From JAJECS01 sp965219705 (GTDB taxonomy: Bacteria > Chloroflexota > UBA11872), in the NCBI GenBank assembly GCA_965219705.1, contig OZ244789.1, forward strand, positions 2,666,001 through 2,730,000: 64,000 bases of DNA, written 5' to 3'. Shown here piece by piece: positions 7,131 to 15,159 of this stretch. The notes under the pieces were generated by a model that saw only the letters and a program-made list of their open reading frames with translations, did no database searches and was not told where the DNA came from. How positions within the stretch are numbered: the first letter of the stretch is position 1; each line of letters opens with the position of its first letter. The position numbers were made by a program, and so were the translations under genes.

Positions 7131-8494
7131 CCCGAAGCGCGCGGCTTCGCGGAAGGCCGCGGGATGATCGCCGGCGCGAGGCTGGCCTCCAGCACGTCGT
7201 CGACGGCATTGCGCCCGATCGCATCCTTGGTCACGAGAAGCGCGTCCCGGAACACCTCAAGCGTCACGCCGAGGTCGCGGTCGTCGTGCGCCGAGCTGTG
7301 GCGTGGGTGCGTGTTTAACAAGATGCCCCGCTTGGCGGCTTCTTGCGCCACGAGTGCGTTCAGCTTCTTGGATTCGTCGGCGTCGAACGGCGCGGCGAAC
7401 GTGAAGCCTGGAGTCGCCGGCATGCCCGAGATCTCGACCGGCAACTCCACCTCGTCCAGCACTTCCTGCATGCCCGACTGCAAGCGCTCGCCGTAGTCGG
7501 CGAGTTGCGCGGGCACGTCACGACGCTCGATCTCCGTGAGGGTGGTGATCGCTGCCACGATCCCCACCAGATCGCTCCAGTAGGTGCTGCTGACGAACAT
7601 GTCCGCCGCCGGCTCCATGACCCAGCGGCGGCCGACGACCGCGCCCATGGCGTAGCCGTTGGAGATCGCCTTGGCGAAACACGCCAGGTCGGGGATCACG
7701 CCGACGAAGTCCTGGATGCCGTTGGCGCCGTAGCGGAAGTTGGTGGTGACCTCGTCGAAGATCAGCACCACGTTCTCGCGCGTGGCGAGCTCGCGCACGC
7801 CTTCAAGGTAGCCCTCGGGCGGCCTAGTGGCGAGCAGGATCGGTTCCATCATGATGCAGGCCACCTGGCCGCGATGCTGCTCCAGCAGCCGCTCCAGCGG
7901 CTCCAGCTCGCCCCAGGGGAACGGAATGGCGGTGCCTTCCAGCGCCTTGGGCACCCCGGTCGGCTGGATATTCGGCAGGGCGAAAGGGTCGAAGGCGCCC
8001 TCTTGCAGATGGCCGGCGGCCAGGTACCAGTCGTGCCAGCCGTGGTAGCCGCTGAACAGCACCACGTCCCGGCCCGTGGCGCCGCGCGCGATGCGCACCG
8101 CGATGGCGCACGACTCGCCGCCGCCCTTGGAGAACCGCGCCATATCCGCGCACGGGATGTGCTCGATGAGCAGCTCGGCCAGCTCGATCTCACGCTCGCT
8201 GTTGAGCGAATAGGTCGCGCCCTTGCCAATCTGCTCGATCACCGCGTTGTCCACGACGTCATCGGCGTATCCCAGGATCGCGGAAGTCACCGACATGCCG
8301 TAGTCGATGTATTCCACGCCGCGGTCGTCCCAGATGCGCGAGCCCTTGCCGCGTTGGGCATACACCGGGGCGAATCCGTTGGAGAAGGCGTACGGCCGTC
8401 GGCTGATGAGTTGCGATCCACCGGGGATGATCCGGTTGGCGCGCTCCCACAGCGCGTAGGAGCTGGCCACGTCGTGCGTGCGGGGATCTTTCAC
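7127..8494 (-). CDS. class III aminotransferase, glutamate-1-semialdehyde aminomutase-like
   Basis: A 455-residue PLP enzyme. The frame stays open upstream to 9367, but that part is antisense to the deformylase gene. I place the start at GTG 8494, preceded by A-A-A-G-G-C-G-G, which gives a natural N-terminus (S-Y-A-L-W-E-R-A-N-R-I-I-P-G-G). Key features are F-D-E-V-T (Asp247, pyridine nitrogen contact), A-K-A-I-S-N-G (Lys275, Schiff base) and G-x-G-E-S-C-A early on. The sequence is HemL-like, but no other tetrapyrrole genes are nearby, so it may instead act on another amino substrate. Its start region overlaps nothing sense-coding, and it is divergent from def. Confidence 0.85.
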   Translation of the reverse strand: MKDPRTHDVASSYALWERANRIIPGGSQLISRRPYAFSNGFAPVYAQRGKGSRIWDDRGVEYIDYGMSVTSAILGYADDVVDNAVIEQIGKGATYSLNSEREIELAELLIEHIPCADMARFSKGGGESCAIAVRIARGATGRDVVLFSGYHGWHDWYLAAGHLQEGAFDPFALPNIQPTGVPKALEGTAIPFPWGELEPLERLLEQHRGQVACIMMEPILLATRPPEGYLEGVRELATRENVVLIFDEVTTNFRYGANGIQDFVGVIPDLACFAKAISNGYAMGAVVGRRWVMEPAADMFVSSTYWSDLVGIVAAITTLTEIERRDVPAQLADYGERLQSGMQEVLDEVELPVEISGMPATPGFTFAAPFDADESKKLNALVAQEAAKRGILLNTHPRHSSAHDDRDLGVTLEVFRDALLVTKDAIGRNAVDDVLEASLAPAIIPRPSAKPRASG

Positions 8495-8585
8495 GTCATG
8501 CCGCCTTTGCTCATGGGACGAGGCGTCGGATCGCCGTCGCCGGGAGCGCGTCTTCACGGTAGCGCCGGCAGTGCGCAATGCCAAC

Positions 8586-9170
8586 ATGCCCGTTGCTAGA
8601 CTCGCGCGTGCGCTGTCCCGCTTTTTCCCGGTGATCCGCCGAATTCTCGAACTACCGGACCCGGAGTTACGGGAACGCAGCGCGTCGGTCGCCCAGATCA
8701 CGCCCGACATCGTGCGCCTGGCCGGGGACATGTTCGACACCATGCACGCCAACGTCGGCATTGGGCTCGCCGCGCCGCAGATCGGCGTGCACGCGCGGCT
8801 CTTCGTGCTGGAGCTGCCGCCGGACGACGACGACCCGCTGGCTGGTCGCCAGTTCGTGTTGATCAATCCTGAAATGGAGTTGACGGGCGGGCGCAAGGAG
8901 ATGGTCGAAGGCTGTCTGTCGTTGCCGGGGTTCCGCGCGTTGGTGAATCGCGCCGAGGGCGTCAGCGTGGCCTTCACGCAGCTCGACGGCGCGCGTGTCT
9001 CGTTGGATGCGCGCGGGCTCTTTGCGCAAGCGGTGCAGCATGAGCTCGACCATCTCAACGGCGTGCTCTTCATCGACCACCTGGGGTCGCTGCTGGACCT
9101 CGAGAAGATCCCACCCGAGATGCTGGACTGGACGGACGAGGCGGAAGAGGCGGAAGCCGAGGCCGCGTAG
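8586..9170 (+). CDS. def: peptide deformylase
   Basis: A 194-residue metalloenzyme that removes the formyl group from nascent N-terminal formyl-methionine. All three family motifs are intact: G-I-G-L-A-A-P-Q (58-65), E-G-C-L-S (109-113, metal ligand Cys110) and Q-H-E-L-D-H (151-156, HExxH metal site). The ATG at 8586 gives a usual-length protein; earlier in-frame starts add an Arg-rich segment that overlaps the divergent gene. The acidic C-terminal tail (E-E-A-E-E-A-E-A-E-A-A) is slightly unusual. Confidence 0.95.
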   Translation: MPVARLARALSRFFPVIRRILELPDPELRERSASVAQITPDIVRLAGDMFDTMHANVGIGLAAPQIGVHARLFVLELPPDDDDPLAGRQFVLINPEMELTGGRKEMVEGCLSLPGFRALVNRAEGVSVAFTQLDGARVSLDARGLFAQAVQHELDHLNGVLFIDHLGSLLDLEKIPPEMLDWTDEAEEAEAEAA

Positions 9171-9179
9171 GCTCCCGCG

Positions 9180-9710
9180 CTAGCGCGAAACCTCGCGGAC
9201 GAAGTGCCGCAGCTCGGGAACCAGCAGCTCACCCAGCGCCAGCTCGACGGCCGCCGTCGATCCCGGCGAGCAGACGACCAGCGCCCGCCCCAGCTTGCCC
9301 GCCACGGCGCGGGACATGACCGCCGCGGCGCCGATCTGATCCCAGCTTGCCCGCCGGAACCACTCACCGTAGCCGTCGAGCACCTTGTCGAGCATCGGCG
9401 TCACCGTGTCCACGGTGATATCGCGGTCTCCCAGACCGGTGCCGCCGGTGCAGAACACGAACTGGGCGCCGGCGGCAAGCGACGCGTCGATCGCGCCGCG
9501 AATGAGGTCAGCGTCGTTTGTTACGAGATCGCGGTGGACGACCGTGTGGCCGCCGTCGGTGATGAGCCGCTCGGCGGTGCGCCCGGAGCGGTCGGTGCGC
9601 TCGGTGCGCGAGTCGCTGATGACGAGCACGGCACATTGGACGGCCCCGATCCGCTCCGATTCGTGCCGGTGCTCTTGGGTTGATTGGGAGGCGGTGTGTC
9701 CGTGCGGCAT
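9180..9710 (-). CDS. moaB: MoaB/MogA-type molybdenum cofactor protein
   Basis: A 176-residue MoCF-biosynthesis-domain protein. It has V-I-S-D-S-R at the first strand, T-D-R-S-G, and the hallmark T-G-G-T-G-L-G-D-R-D molybdopterin-binding loop, then A-A-A-V-M-S-R and V-V-C-S-P-G-S. The family adenylylates molybdopterin before metal insertion. The ATG at 9710 gives the typical length; the frame continues upstream but is antisense to moaD/moaE. It is divergent from moaD-moaE, so the three genes form a small molybdopterin locus. Confidence 0.9.
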   Translation of the reverse strand: MPHGHTASQSTQEHRHESERIGAVQCAVLVISDSRTERTDRSGRTAERLITDGGHTVVHRDLVTNDADLIRGAIDASLAAGAQFVFCTGGTGLGDRDITVDTVTPMLDKVLDGYGEWFRRASWDQIGAAAVMSRAVAGKLGRALVVCSPGSTAAVELALGELLVPELRHFVREVSR

Positions 9711-9805
9711 GAGTATCGATAAGCAGCTAGGATCGCGGCGATGGTCGCACAGCCTCGCGGCAGAGGTTGGTCCATGAAGCCGGCCGCGGTTGATACGCTC
9801 GAAGC

Positions 9806-10111
9806 ATGAGTGGTTCAACGGCACCGCACGCGGCCGCGGATGCGCCCCCGGCTGGCGCGGCGATTCGGGTCTCGCTGCTGCTGTTTGCCTCGGTCGCCGA
9901 GGCGGCCGGCGAACGTCGGCGCCTGATGTGCGTGCCCGCGGGAACGACGGCCCGCGGCCTGTTTCAGCTGCTGGCGGGGGACGTGCCGGCGCTGGCCGGA
10001 CGCGTCGATCACGTCTCGTTCGCGCGCAACCAGCAGTTTGTGCCGGCGCATACCGTCCTGGAGGACGGCGATGAGCTTGCGCTGATCCCGCCGGTTTCGG
10101 GGGGCGCATGA
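9806..10111 (+). CDS. moaD: MoaD-like sulfur carrier (small subunit of molybdopterin synthase)
   Basis: A 101-residue ubiquitin-fold protein: V-S-L-L-L-F-A-S-V-A-E-A-A-G at the first strand, F-A-R-N-Q-Q-F-V in the middle, then D-G-D-E-L-A-L-I-P-P-V-S-G-G-A. In MoaD the terminal Gly-Gly is adenylylated and thiocarboxylated to donate sulfur to precursor Z. Here an extra alanine follows Gly-Gly before the stop. The stop overlaps the moaE ATG (GCATGA), confirming the reading frame and coupling the two subunits of molybdopterin synthase. Confidence 0.88.
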   Translation: MSGSTAPHAAADAPPAGAAIRVSLLLFASVAEAAGERRRLMCVPAGTTARGLFQLLAGDVPALAGRVDHVSFARNQQFVPAHTVLEDGDELALIPPVSGGA

Positions 10112-10539
10112 ACATCAAGCTGACGCGCGAGTCCATCGATGCCGACGCGCTGACCCAACGGGTCGCGCGCCCCGGCAACGGCGGCATCTGCACGTTCCAC
10201 GGCATCGTGCGCGACAACATGGACGGCCGGCCGGTCGTGAAGCTGGAGTACGAGGCGTTCGAGCCCATGGCGCTGCGGGAGCTTGAGCGCATCGTGCGGC
10301 AGGTGGAGGAGCGCTGGGGCCTGACGGACGTTGAGATCGAGCATCGGGTTGGCGAGTTGCGGATCGGCGAAGCCAGCGTCGTCATCGCGGTTGGCGCGCC
10401 GCACCGCGCGGAGGCATTCGAAGCCTGTCGCTACATCATCGACACGCTCAAGACCACCGTGCCGATCTGGAAGAAGGAGTGGTATCGGGACGGTGCGGTG
10501 TGGATCGAGCCCGCATCCGTCGGCCCGCGCACCGGGTAG
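10108..10539 (+). CDS. moaE: molybdopterin synthase catalytic subunit MoaE
   Basis: A 143-residue protein with the MoaE layout: G-G-I-C-T-F-H-G-I-V-R-D-N near residue 25, L-E-Y-E-A-F-E-P-M-A (mid), H-R-V-G-E-L-R-I-G-E, and A-P-H-R-A-E-A-F-E-A-C. The active-site lysine segment is P-I-W-K-K-E at about 120-125. It converts precursor Z to molybdopterin using thiocarboxylated MoaD. Translation is coupled to moaD by a 4-base overlap. Confidence 0.95.
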   Translation: MNIKLTRESIDADALTQRVARPGNGGICTFHGIVRDNMDGRPVVKLEYEAFEPMALRELERIVRQVEERWGLTDVEIEHRVGELRIGEASVVIAVGAPHRAEAFEACRYIIDTLKTTVPIWKKEWYRDGAVWIEPASVGPRTG

Positions 10540-10552
10540 GGCCGCCGCGTTC

Positions 10553-10581
10553 GTTATTTCGGGCTTGCCCCGGAATCCCAG
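10553..10581. repeat. partial copy of the GTCATTCC-type dispersed repeat
   Basis: GTTATTTCGGGCTTGCCCCG and the following GGAATCCCAG match the left end of the element at 6416 with a few changes. It lies in the 146-base gap between moaE and the convergent SDR gene. The right half (ATTCCTCGCTGCGCTCGG) is not seen here. Confidence 0.55.
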
Positions 10582-10685
10582 ACGGTCAGCGCCCGCGCGT
10601 GGATGAATACCCCACGCTGCACGCAGCATGGGCCACCGGCCGATCACGCGCGGCGGGCAAATGGCACCTCCTCCGGCGCAGGGCT

Positions 10686-11462
10686 CTACCCGGCCAGCCA
10701 GCCTCCGTCTATCGGCAGGACGTGTCCGCTCACGAACGCCGCCGACTCGGACGCCAGGAACACCACCGCCCCGGCCAGGTCCTCCGGCAGACCCCAGCGG
10801 TTCATCGGGGTGCGCCCCAGAATCCAGGTGTTCCACACCGGATCGTCGTGCCGCGGCTGGGTGAGGTCGGTCAGGATATAGCCGGGCGCGATGGCGTTGA
10901 CGGTGATGTTCTGCTCGGCGAACTCCACGGCCAGCGCCTTGGTGAGCTGCGCCACGCCGCCCTTAGACGCGCCGTACACCGAGATGGGCTTGAACCCCAG
11001 AAAGCTGGTGAGCGACGCGGTGTTGATGACGCGGCCGTAGCCGCCGCGCACCATCAGGCGCAGCCCGTATTGCGACGCAAAGAACACGCTGCGCAGATTG
11101 ACGTTGAGAACCCGGTCCCACTCCTCGGGCGTCACCTCGAGCACCGGCGTACGCAGACCGATGCCGGCGTTGTTCACCAGGATGTCAAGGCGGCCGAATT
11201 CGTCGTCCGTCTTGGCGAACAGCGCGGCGAGTTCGTCCAGGTCCGCCACGTTCGTCGGCACCGCGAGCGCCCGCCGCCCCAGCTGTTCGATCTCGTCGGC
11301 GGTGGCGTCGAGTTGATCGCGCGAGCGCGCCGCCAGCACGACGTCCGCGCCCGCCTGCGCCAGGGCCAGCGCAATGCCGCGTCCGATGCCCCGACCGCCG
11401 CCGGTCACCAGGGCTACGCGGTTGGTCAGGTCGAACGAGGGGCCGGCGCCGGGGGTGCTCAT
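10686..11462 (-). CDS. short-chain dehydrogenase/reductase (SDR)
   Basis: A 258-residue classical SDR. It has the cofactor loop T-G-G-G-R-G-I-G (20-27), N-N-A-G-I-G, the catalytic Ser in N-T-A-S-L-T and the Y-G-A-S-K active-site pair, and a C-terminal S-G-H-V-L-P-I-D-G-G-W. Closest by eye to gluconate 5-dehydrogenase/2-deoxy-gluconate dehydrogenase-like SDRs, but the substrate is not decidable. It is convergent with moaE and transcribed away from the peroxiredoxin gene. Confidence 0.88.
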   Translation of the reverse strand: MSTPGAGPSFDLTNRVALVTGGGRGIGRGIALALAQAGADVVLAARSRDQLDATADEIEQLGRRALAVPTNVADLDELAALFAKTDDEFGRLDILVNNAGIGLRTPVLEVTPEEWDRVLNVNLRSVFFASQYGLRLMVRGGYGRVINTASLTSFLGFKPISVYGASKGGVAQLTKALAVEFAEQNITVNAIAPGYILTDLTQPRHDDPVWNTWILGRTPMNRWGLPEDLAGAVVFLASESAAFVSGHVLPIDGGWLAG

Positions 11463-11589
11463 GCGGGTCAGCGTTTCCGTTGGGCGTCAGATTGTGCGGC
11501 GCCGATGGTCGCACAGACCCGCCGTGCGGGTCGGCTTTGTGCGCGATGGGATGCGATGATGGATCGCTACGCCTAGAGGGGATGTGCGC

Positions 11590-12054
11590 ATGGCGATGCC
11601 GCGTGTGGGCGACCAAGCCCCCGATTTTGCGCTCGAAGCGACTGATGGCAGTCTCGTCCGGCTCGACGAGCAGCGGGGCCGCAAGGTCGTGCTCTTCTTC
11701 TATCCGCGAGACGACACCCCAGGCTGCACCCGCGAAGCGTGCGGATTCCGGGACCGGATGTCCGAGATTGCAGAGCGCGGGACGGCCGTGTTCGGTGTCA
11801 GCGACGACCCGGTGGGGTCACATCAGCGCTTCACCAGCAAATACAGTCTCAACTTTCCCCTGCTGGCCGATGTCGAGCGCCAGGCGATCGAGGCCTACGG
11901 CCTGTGGGTTGAGAAAACGATGCGGGGCCGGACGTCCATGGGTACCCAACGCGCCACGTTCCTTATCGACGAGGACGGCATCGTGAGCGCCGTGTGGCCC
12001 GACGTGTCGCCCGATGACCACGCGGAGGAGGTTGTCGAAGCGCTGGAGCAGTGA
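11590..12054 (+). CDS. bcp: thioredoxin-dependent peroxiredoxin, Bcp/PrxQ type
   Basis: A 154-residue peroxidase with V-G-D-Q-A-P-D-F-A-L at the start and the active-site segment D-D-T-P-G-C-T-R-E-A-C: peroxidatic Cys46 and resolving Cys51 five residues apart, as in atypical 2-Cys PrxQ/Bcp proteins. It reduces H2O2 and organic hydroperoxides with electrons from thioredoxin. A-G-A-G-G-G-G lies about 9 bases upstream of ATG 11590; GTG 11584 is also possible. It is followed by the tRNA-Thr gene. Confidence 0.92.
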   Translation: MAMPRVGDQAPDFALEATDGSLVRLDEQRGRKVVLFFYPRDDTPGCTREACGFRDRMSEIAERGTAVFGVSDDPVGSHQRFTSKYSLNFPLLADVERQAIEAYGLWVEKTMRGRTSMGTQRATFLIDEDGIVSAVWPDVSPDDHAEEVVEALEQ

Positions 12055-12109
12055 TCCGCCCGCACATTGCCGCCGCTGCGGCGCTTCGACGACCGCAGCT
12101 CGGCGCCAG

Positions 12110-12185
12110 GCCCACATAGCTCAGTTGGAAGAGCGCGTTCTTGGTAAGGACGAGGTCCCCGGTTCAATTCCGGGTGTGGGCTCCA
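12110..12185 (+). tRNA. tRNA-Thr (anticodon GGT)
   Basis: A complete cloverleaf with encoded CCA. The acceptor stem GCCCACA (12110-12116) pairs with TGTGGGC (12175-12181). The D stem is GCTC/GAGC, and the anticodon loop TTGGTAA (12141-12147) carries anticodon GGT at 12143-12145. The T stem CCCGG/CCGGG surrounds TTCAATT. The discriminator is T82-equivalent, followed by CCA at 12183-12185. Its 3' half is duplicated at 14953-14998. Confidence 0.96.
12140..12185 (+). repeat. attachment-site-like direct repeat, copy 1 (3' half of tRNA-Thr)
   Basis: These 46 bases match 14953-14998 at 43 positions in the same orientation; differences are at 12150, 12151 and 12179. The repeat starts in the anticodon loop and ends exactly at the CCA, the usual crossover segment for tyrosine-recombinase integration into tRNA genes. 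Confidence 0.7.
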
Positions 12186-12342
12186 ATACAAGCTTCCAAA
12201 ATGCGTCCGCACCATGAGTGAATGCTGCGGCCGGCCGAGTCCTGTCACAGTGCTCGACCAGACGGTGGCTGTGAGATCGCGGCCAACACGTATTGGTCCT
12301 CCGCTCGCACGACATCCCATGAGGCCAACGACCCGGAATCAC

Positions 12343-14586
12343 TCAAACAGTGGCGGCGTTCTCGGATTTCAAGTGCTCGTCGAACCAGGCAAGAGTTCGA
12401 TCAAGCACGTCCCGCAGATTCGGTTCGGACCAGCTGCCGGGCCAGTGGCCTTCGCCTCGGTAGTTCCGGAGTTCGACGCGCTGGCCCAGTCGACGCAAGG
12501 CGCTGAAGGTCTCGCCCGCTTGCGTGAATGCGCCCGGGTCGGCGTCGCCACTCAGCAGCAGCAGCGGTGTCGTGACACGGTCCAAGTAGAACAGCGACGA
12601 ATTCTCGATGTAGGCATCGCGTCTTTCCCAGAGGCTCCCGCCGAGCCGCGCCTGGCCGCTTTCGCACCACCCAAGCCACGATGTATCGCCCGCGTCGCTC
12701 AAGGCCCCATAGAAGCTCGTGAGGTTGACGGCTCCCGCCGAGCAGACGGCGGCGGCGAACATCTCGGTCTGGGTGATGAGCGCCAGCACGCTGTAGCCGC
12801 CGTAGCTGTGGCCCAGGACGCCGATTCTTGCCGGATCGGCGATTCCCAGCTCGACCACTCGATTGACGGCGGGCAGGACGCCGCGTGGGATACCGCGACG
12901 AGGATCGCGCGGCCCGAGGGGGATGTCGGGCAGCAGCACGGCGTATCCGTGCGATGAATAGAGGTGGACATCGGCCAGGCACAGGCAGGCTAGAAGTTGA
13001 AAGCTGTGGATGCGCTGCGAGCCCATGTCGCCGCCGTACACGATCACAATCATCGGTAGCTGCTGCCCCTCGACGTAGCCGGGTGGCAGCAATAGGAACG
13101 CTTGGCGCCCCGCGCCATCGGCGTCGCGGTACTCGACCAGGCGATTCGACCCAATCCGTCCGCGTTCAAGCCAGGGGTTGAGCGACGCAAGTCGGCGGGA
13201 TTCGCCGGTCTTCAGATCGAGCCGCCAGGTTTCTGGCGGATGCTCGGCCGCCTCCAACTGCAGATAGGCAATCTGGCCCTCCCAGTCAACCTCCATCCCG
13301 AGAGTCGCGCCCCGTGCGACGTAGTGCTTTTGCAGCGCCGCGTGCGTTGACATGTCGCCGCCATCGAGGTCGATGGAGGCCACTTCCAGCGCCTGGGAAG
13401 CCGGGTCGCGAAGCAGCAGCGGCACGGTGCCGTCGACCGACGTGCCAAGGATCTGATCGTCGGGCGGCTGAATCCAGCTCGCCAGCTTCCTGCCGTTGTC
13501 AACGGGATGCATGCAAGAGGCGGACCCGTCGCTTTGGAAGCTCATCACCCCCTCCGCCGTCATGCAGAAGATCTGTTCGCCGGTCGCGCTCCAGCGCGGA
13601 TGTTCGTAGTGCTGGCGCAGGTCTTCACGGACGTCGGCGGACAGGTCCAGCGGCTGCTGTTGGCCTTGGACGTCCGCGACGAAGAGCCCGCCGCGTGGCG
13701 GCTCGCCGTCGGCACGCTGCCGATCGAACGTCGCAAACGCGATCCGCGAGCCATCGGGTGACCAACTGAAGCTCTGGCCATAACGGAAGGTCACGCGGCG
13801 TGCGACCGCTCGAGGGTTGGAGCCGTCCAGCGGAACAACCATCAGGTCGCTGAAGAACTGGAGACGAGCCATCTCCGCGTCGACGATCACGGGGACGGCA
13901 ACGGCCCTACCGTCGGGCGACATGCGCCAGCCACCGATGATGCGCCACTTCTCGGCGAGCCTGCGGACCCTTTTCGTCCTGACATCGACAACCCCGAAGT
14001 CACAGCCGTAGCGATCCGCGATGAGTCGAACAGAAGCACCGTCGTCGACCTGGGAGCCGGGATCGTGTGAGTACACCACCGTGCCTGAGGTGCTCGCATC
14101 GGTGGCGTGTCCGCCGCCAAGCAATGCCTCGTCGGCCGGCCAGAGCTTCACGACGACCAATTGACTGTCGGGCGTCCAAACCGGCAGCTCGAAGCCGAAG
14201 AATGGCCGGACCGCCGCGTCCCGGACGAGCTGCAGACGACGTTCAGCGAGATGCAGGACGCCCAAACAGGCTGGGCCGCCCATGACCACATACGCCGCCA
14301 GCATTGAGCCGTCAGGCGACCACTGCGCGCCCCAGGAAACCTCGGCGCGGGGAAACGGCTGCCAAAGGGCGCCGGTTGGGATGTCGATGACCGTTATCCG
14401 GCTGCCGGCGACGGTCTGCGGAACGTGGCGGGCGTCATATTCCCGCGAGCTGTCGCCGTCTTGGGATGAAACGGCCGGCGATACGGTCAGTGCCAACGAC
14501 CGGCCGTCGGGCGATAGGCGCGGCGGAACGCTCTCGGTCGGGTATCGAATCTGGACCAAGTCGTCGATCGAGAGGCGCCCGGGCAT
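12343..14586 (-). CDS. S9 family prolyl oligopeptidase-like serine peptidase
   Basis: A 747-residue protein. The N-terminal two thirds are a beta-propeller built of WD-like/TolB-like strands (repeated S-P-D-G-x-x-[LMIV]-A: residues near 25, 110, 220, 290). The C-terminal alpha/beta-hydrolase domain has the nucleophile elbow G-H-S-Y-G-G-Y (Ser594), an acidic S-G-D-A-D-P loop (Asp681/683) and G-E-G-H-W (His714). The order and spacing fit peptidase family S9 (dipeptidyl/acylaminoacyl peptidase type). There is no signal peptide, so it is probably cytoplasmic and degrades short peptides. It is the only gene between the tRNA-Thr and its partial copy. Confidence 0.9.
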   Translation of the reverse strand: MPGRLSIDDLVQIRYPTESVPPRLSPDGRSLALTVSPAVSSQDGDSSREYDARHVPQTVAGSRITVIDIPTGALWQPFPRAEVSWGAQWSPDGSMLAAYVVMGGPACLGVLHLAERRLQLVRDAAVRPFFGFELPVWTPDSQLVVVKLWPADEALLGGGHATDASTSGTVVYSHDPGSQVDDGASVRLIADRYGCDFGVVDVRTKRVRRLAEKWRIIGGWRMSPDGRAVAVPVIVDAEMARLQFFSDLMVVPLDGSNPRAVARRVTFRYGQSFSWSPDGSRIAFATFDRQRADGEPPRGGLFVADVQGQQQPLDLSADVREDLRQHYEHPRWSATGEQIFCMTAEGVMSFQSDGSASCMHPVDNGRKLASWIQPPDDQILGTSVDGTVPLLLRDPASQALEVASIDLDGGDMSTHAALQKHYVARGATLGMEVDWEGQIAYLQLEAAEHPPETWRLDLKTGESRRLASLNPWLERGRIGSNRLVEYRDADGAGRQAFLLLPPGYVEGQQLPMIVIVYGGDMGSQRIHSFQLLACLCLADVHLYSSHGYAVLLPDIPLGPRDPRRGIPRGVLPAVNRVVELGIADPARIGVLGHSYGGYSVLALITQTEMFAAAVCSAGAVNLTSFYGALSDAGDTSWLGWCESGQARLGGSLWERRDAYIENSSLFYLDRVTTPLLLLSGDADPGAFTQAGETFSALRRLGQRVELRNYRGEGHWPGSWSEPNLRDVLDRTLAWFDEHLKSENAATV

Positions 14587-14952
14587 TTCCCTCCCTGTCG
14601 ACCTCAGCGAGTCGGGAGCATAGCGCAGCGTCCGTGGCTCCGGACGAAACCAGCCGGTGGTTTGGTCGTGTATGACGGCGCGTGTCGGAGCGCTGTGGAA
14701 TCATCGGCGACACCGGGTCGACGCTGACTTCCGACTAGAGCGGGCGTCGTGGAGGCTTGGGTCTGCCGGTTCGTCGGCGCTTGCCGAGCGTACGCCTGTA
14801 CGCCCCTTCAGAGGCCCCACTGCTGGCCAGCAACCGATCCAAAGCGGAGCGCCGGGTTCCAATGGCGGGACTCAGGGCAATGCACCACACCATAATTTGA
14901 TGCGTTTCGCTCGGGGTCCCCAGGTGTGTGCCACAGCGCTGGGAGCGAAATC
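14587..14952. other. gene-free stretch upstream of the partial tRNA copy
   Basis: No convincing coding pattern in either strand. It should hold the promoter of the S9 peptidase (reverse strand). No integrase remnant, insertion-sequence end or convincing hairpin was found. Confidence 0.5.
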
Positions 14953-14998
14953 CTTGGTAAGGGGGAGGTCCCCGGTTCAATTCCGGGTGTGAGCTCCA
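14953..14998 (+). pseudogene. tRNA-Thr 3'-half copy (attachment-site-like direct repeat, copy 2)
   Basis: It reproduces tRNA-Thr from the anticodon loop to CCA with three mismatches. The upstream bases (14926-14952) do not contain the matching acceptor strand GCTCACA or a proper D arm, so no functional tRNA is possible. Such 3' fragments are left at the far end of elements integrated into tRNA genes. Confidence 0.75.
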
Positions 14999-15159
14999 GC
15001 TGGCGATTCCACGCACCGTCCAGCGTCATTCGTGGCCTCGATTTGGGAAAACCGGCAAGCCCCGCCTACCCTGTCTGGACAGACTCCATATGCGGCGGGT
15101 CGTTGGCTGCGCCCACAGCGAGGACCGCGGTCGCCGTTGGATTGACATAACCGAGACTC

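Noticed and set aside
8495..9367. Upstream extension of the aminotransferase frame on the reverse strand
   Set aside because: The extension is antisense to the deformylase gene and rich in Ser/Arg/Pro without any motif. A GTG with a Shine-Dalgarno at 8494 gives the natural start.
12121..12342. Reverse-strand open frame with the residues L-E-P-T-P-G-I-E-P-G-T-S-S-L-P
   Set aside because: This is the antisense of tRNA-Thr. The 'PGIEPGTSSLP' sequence is a well-known artefact of translating tRNA genes on the wrong strand. The similar frame at 14735-15016 arises from the partial tRNA copy.
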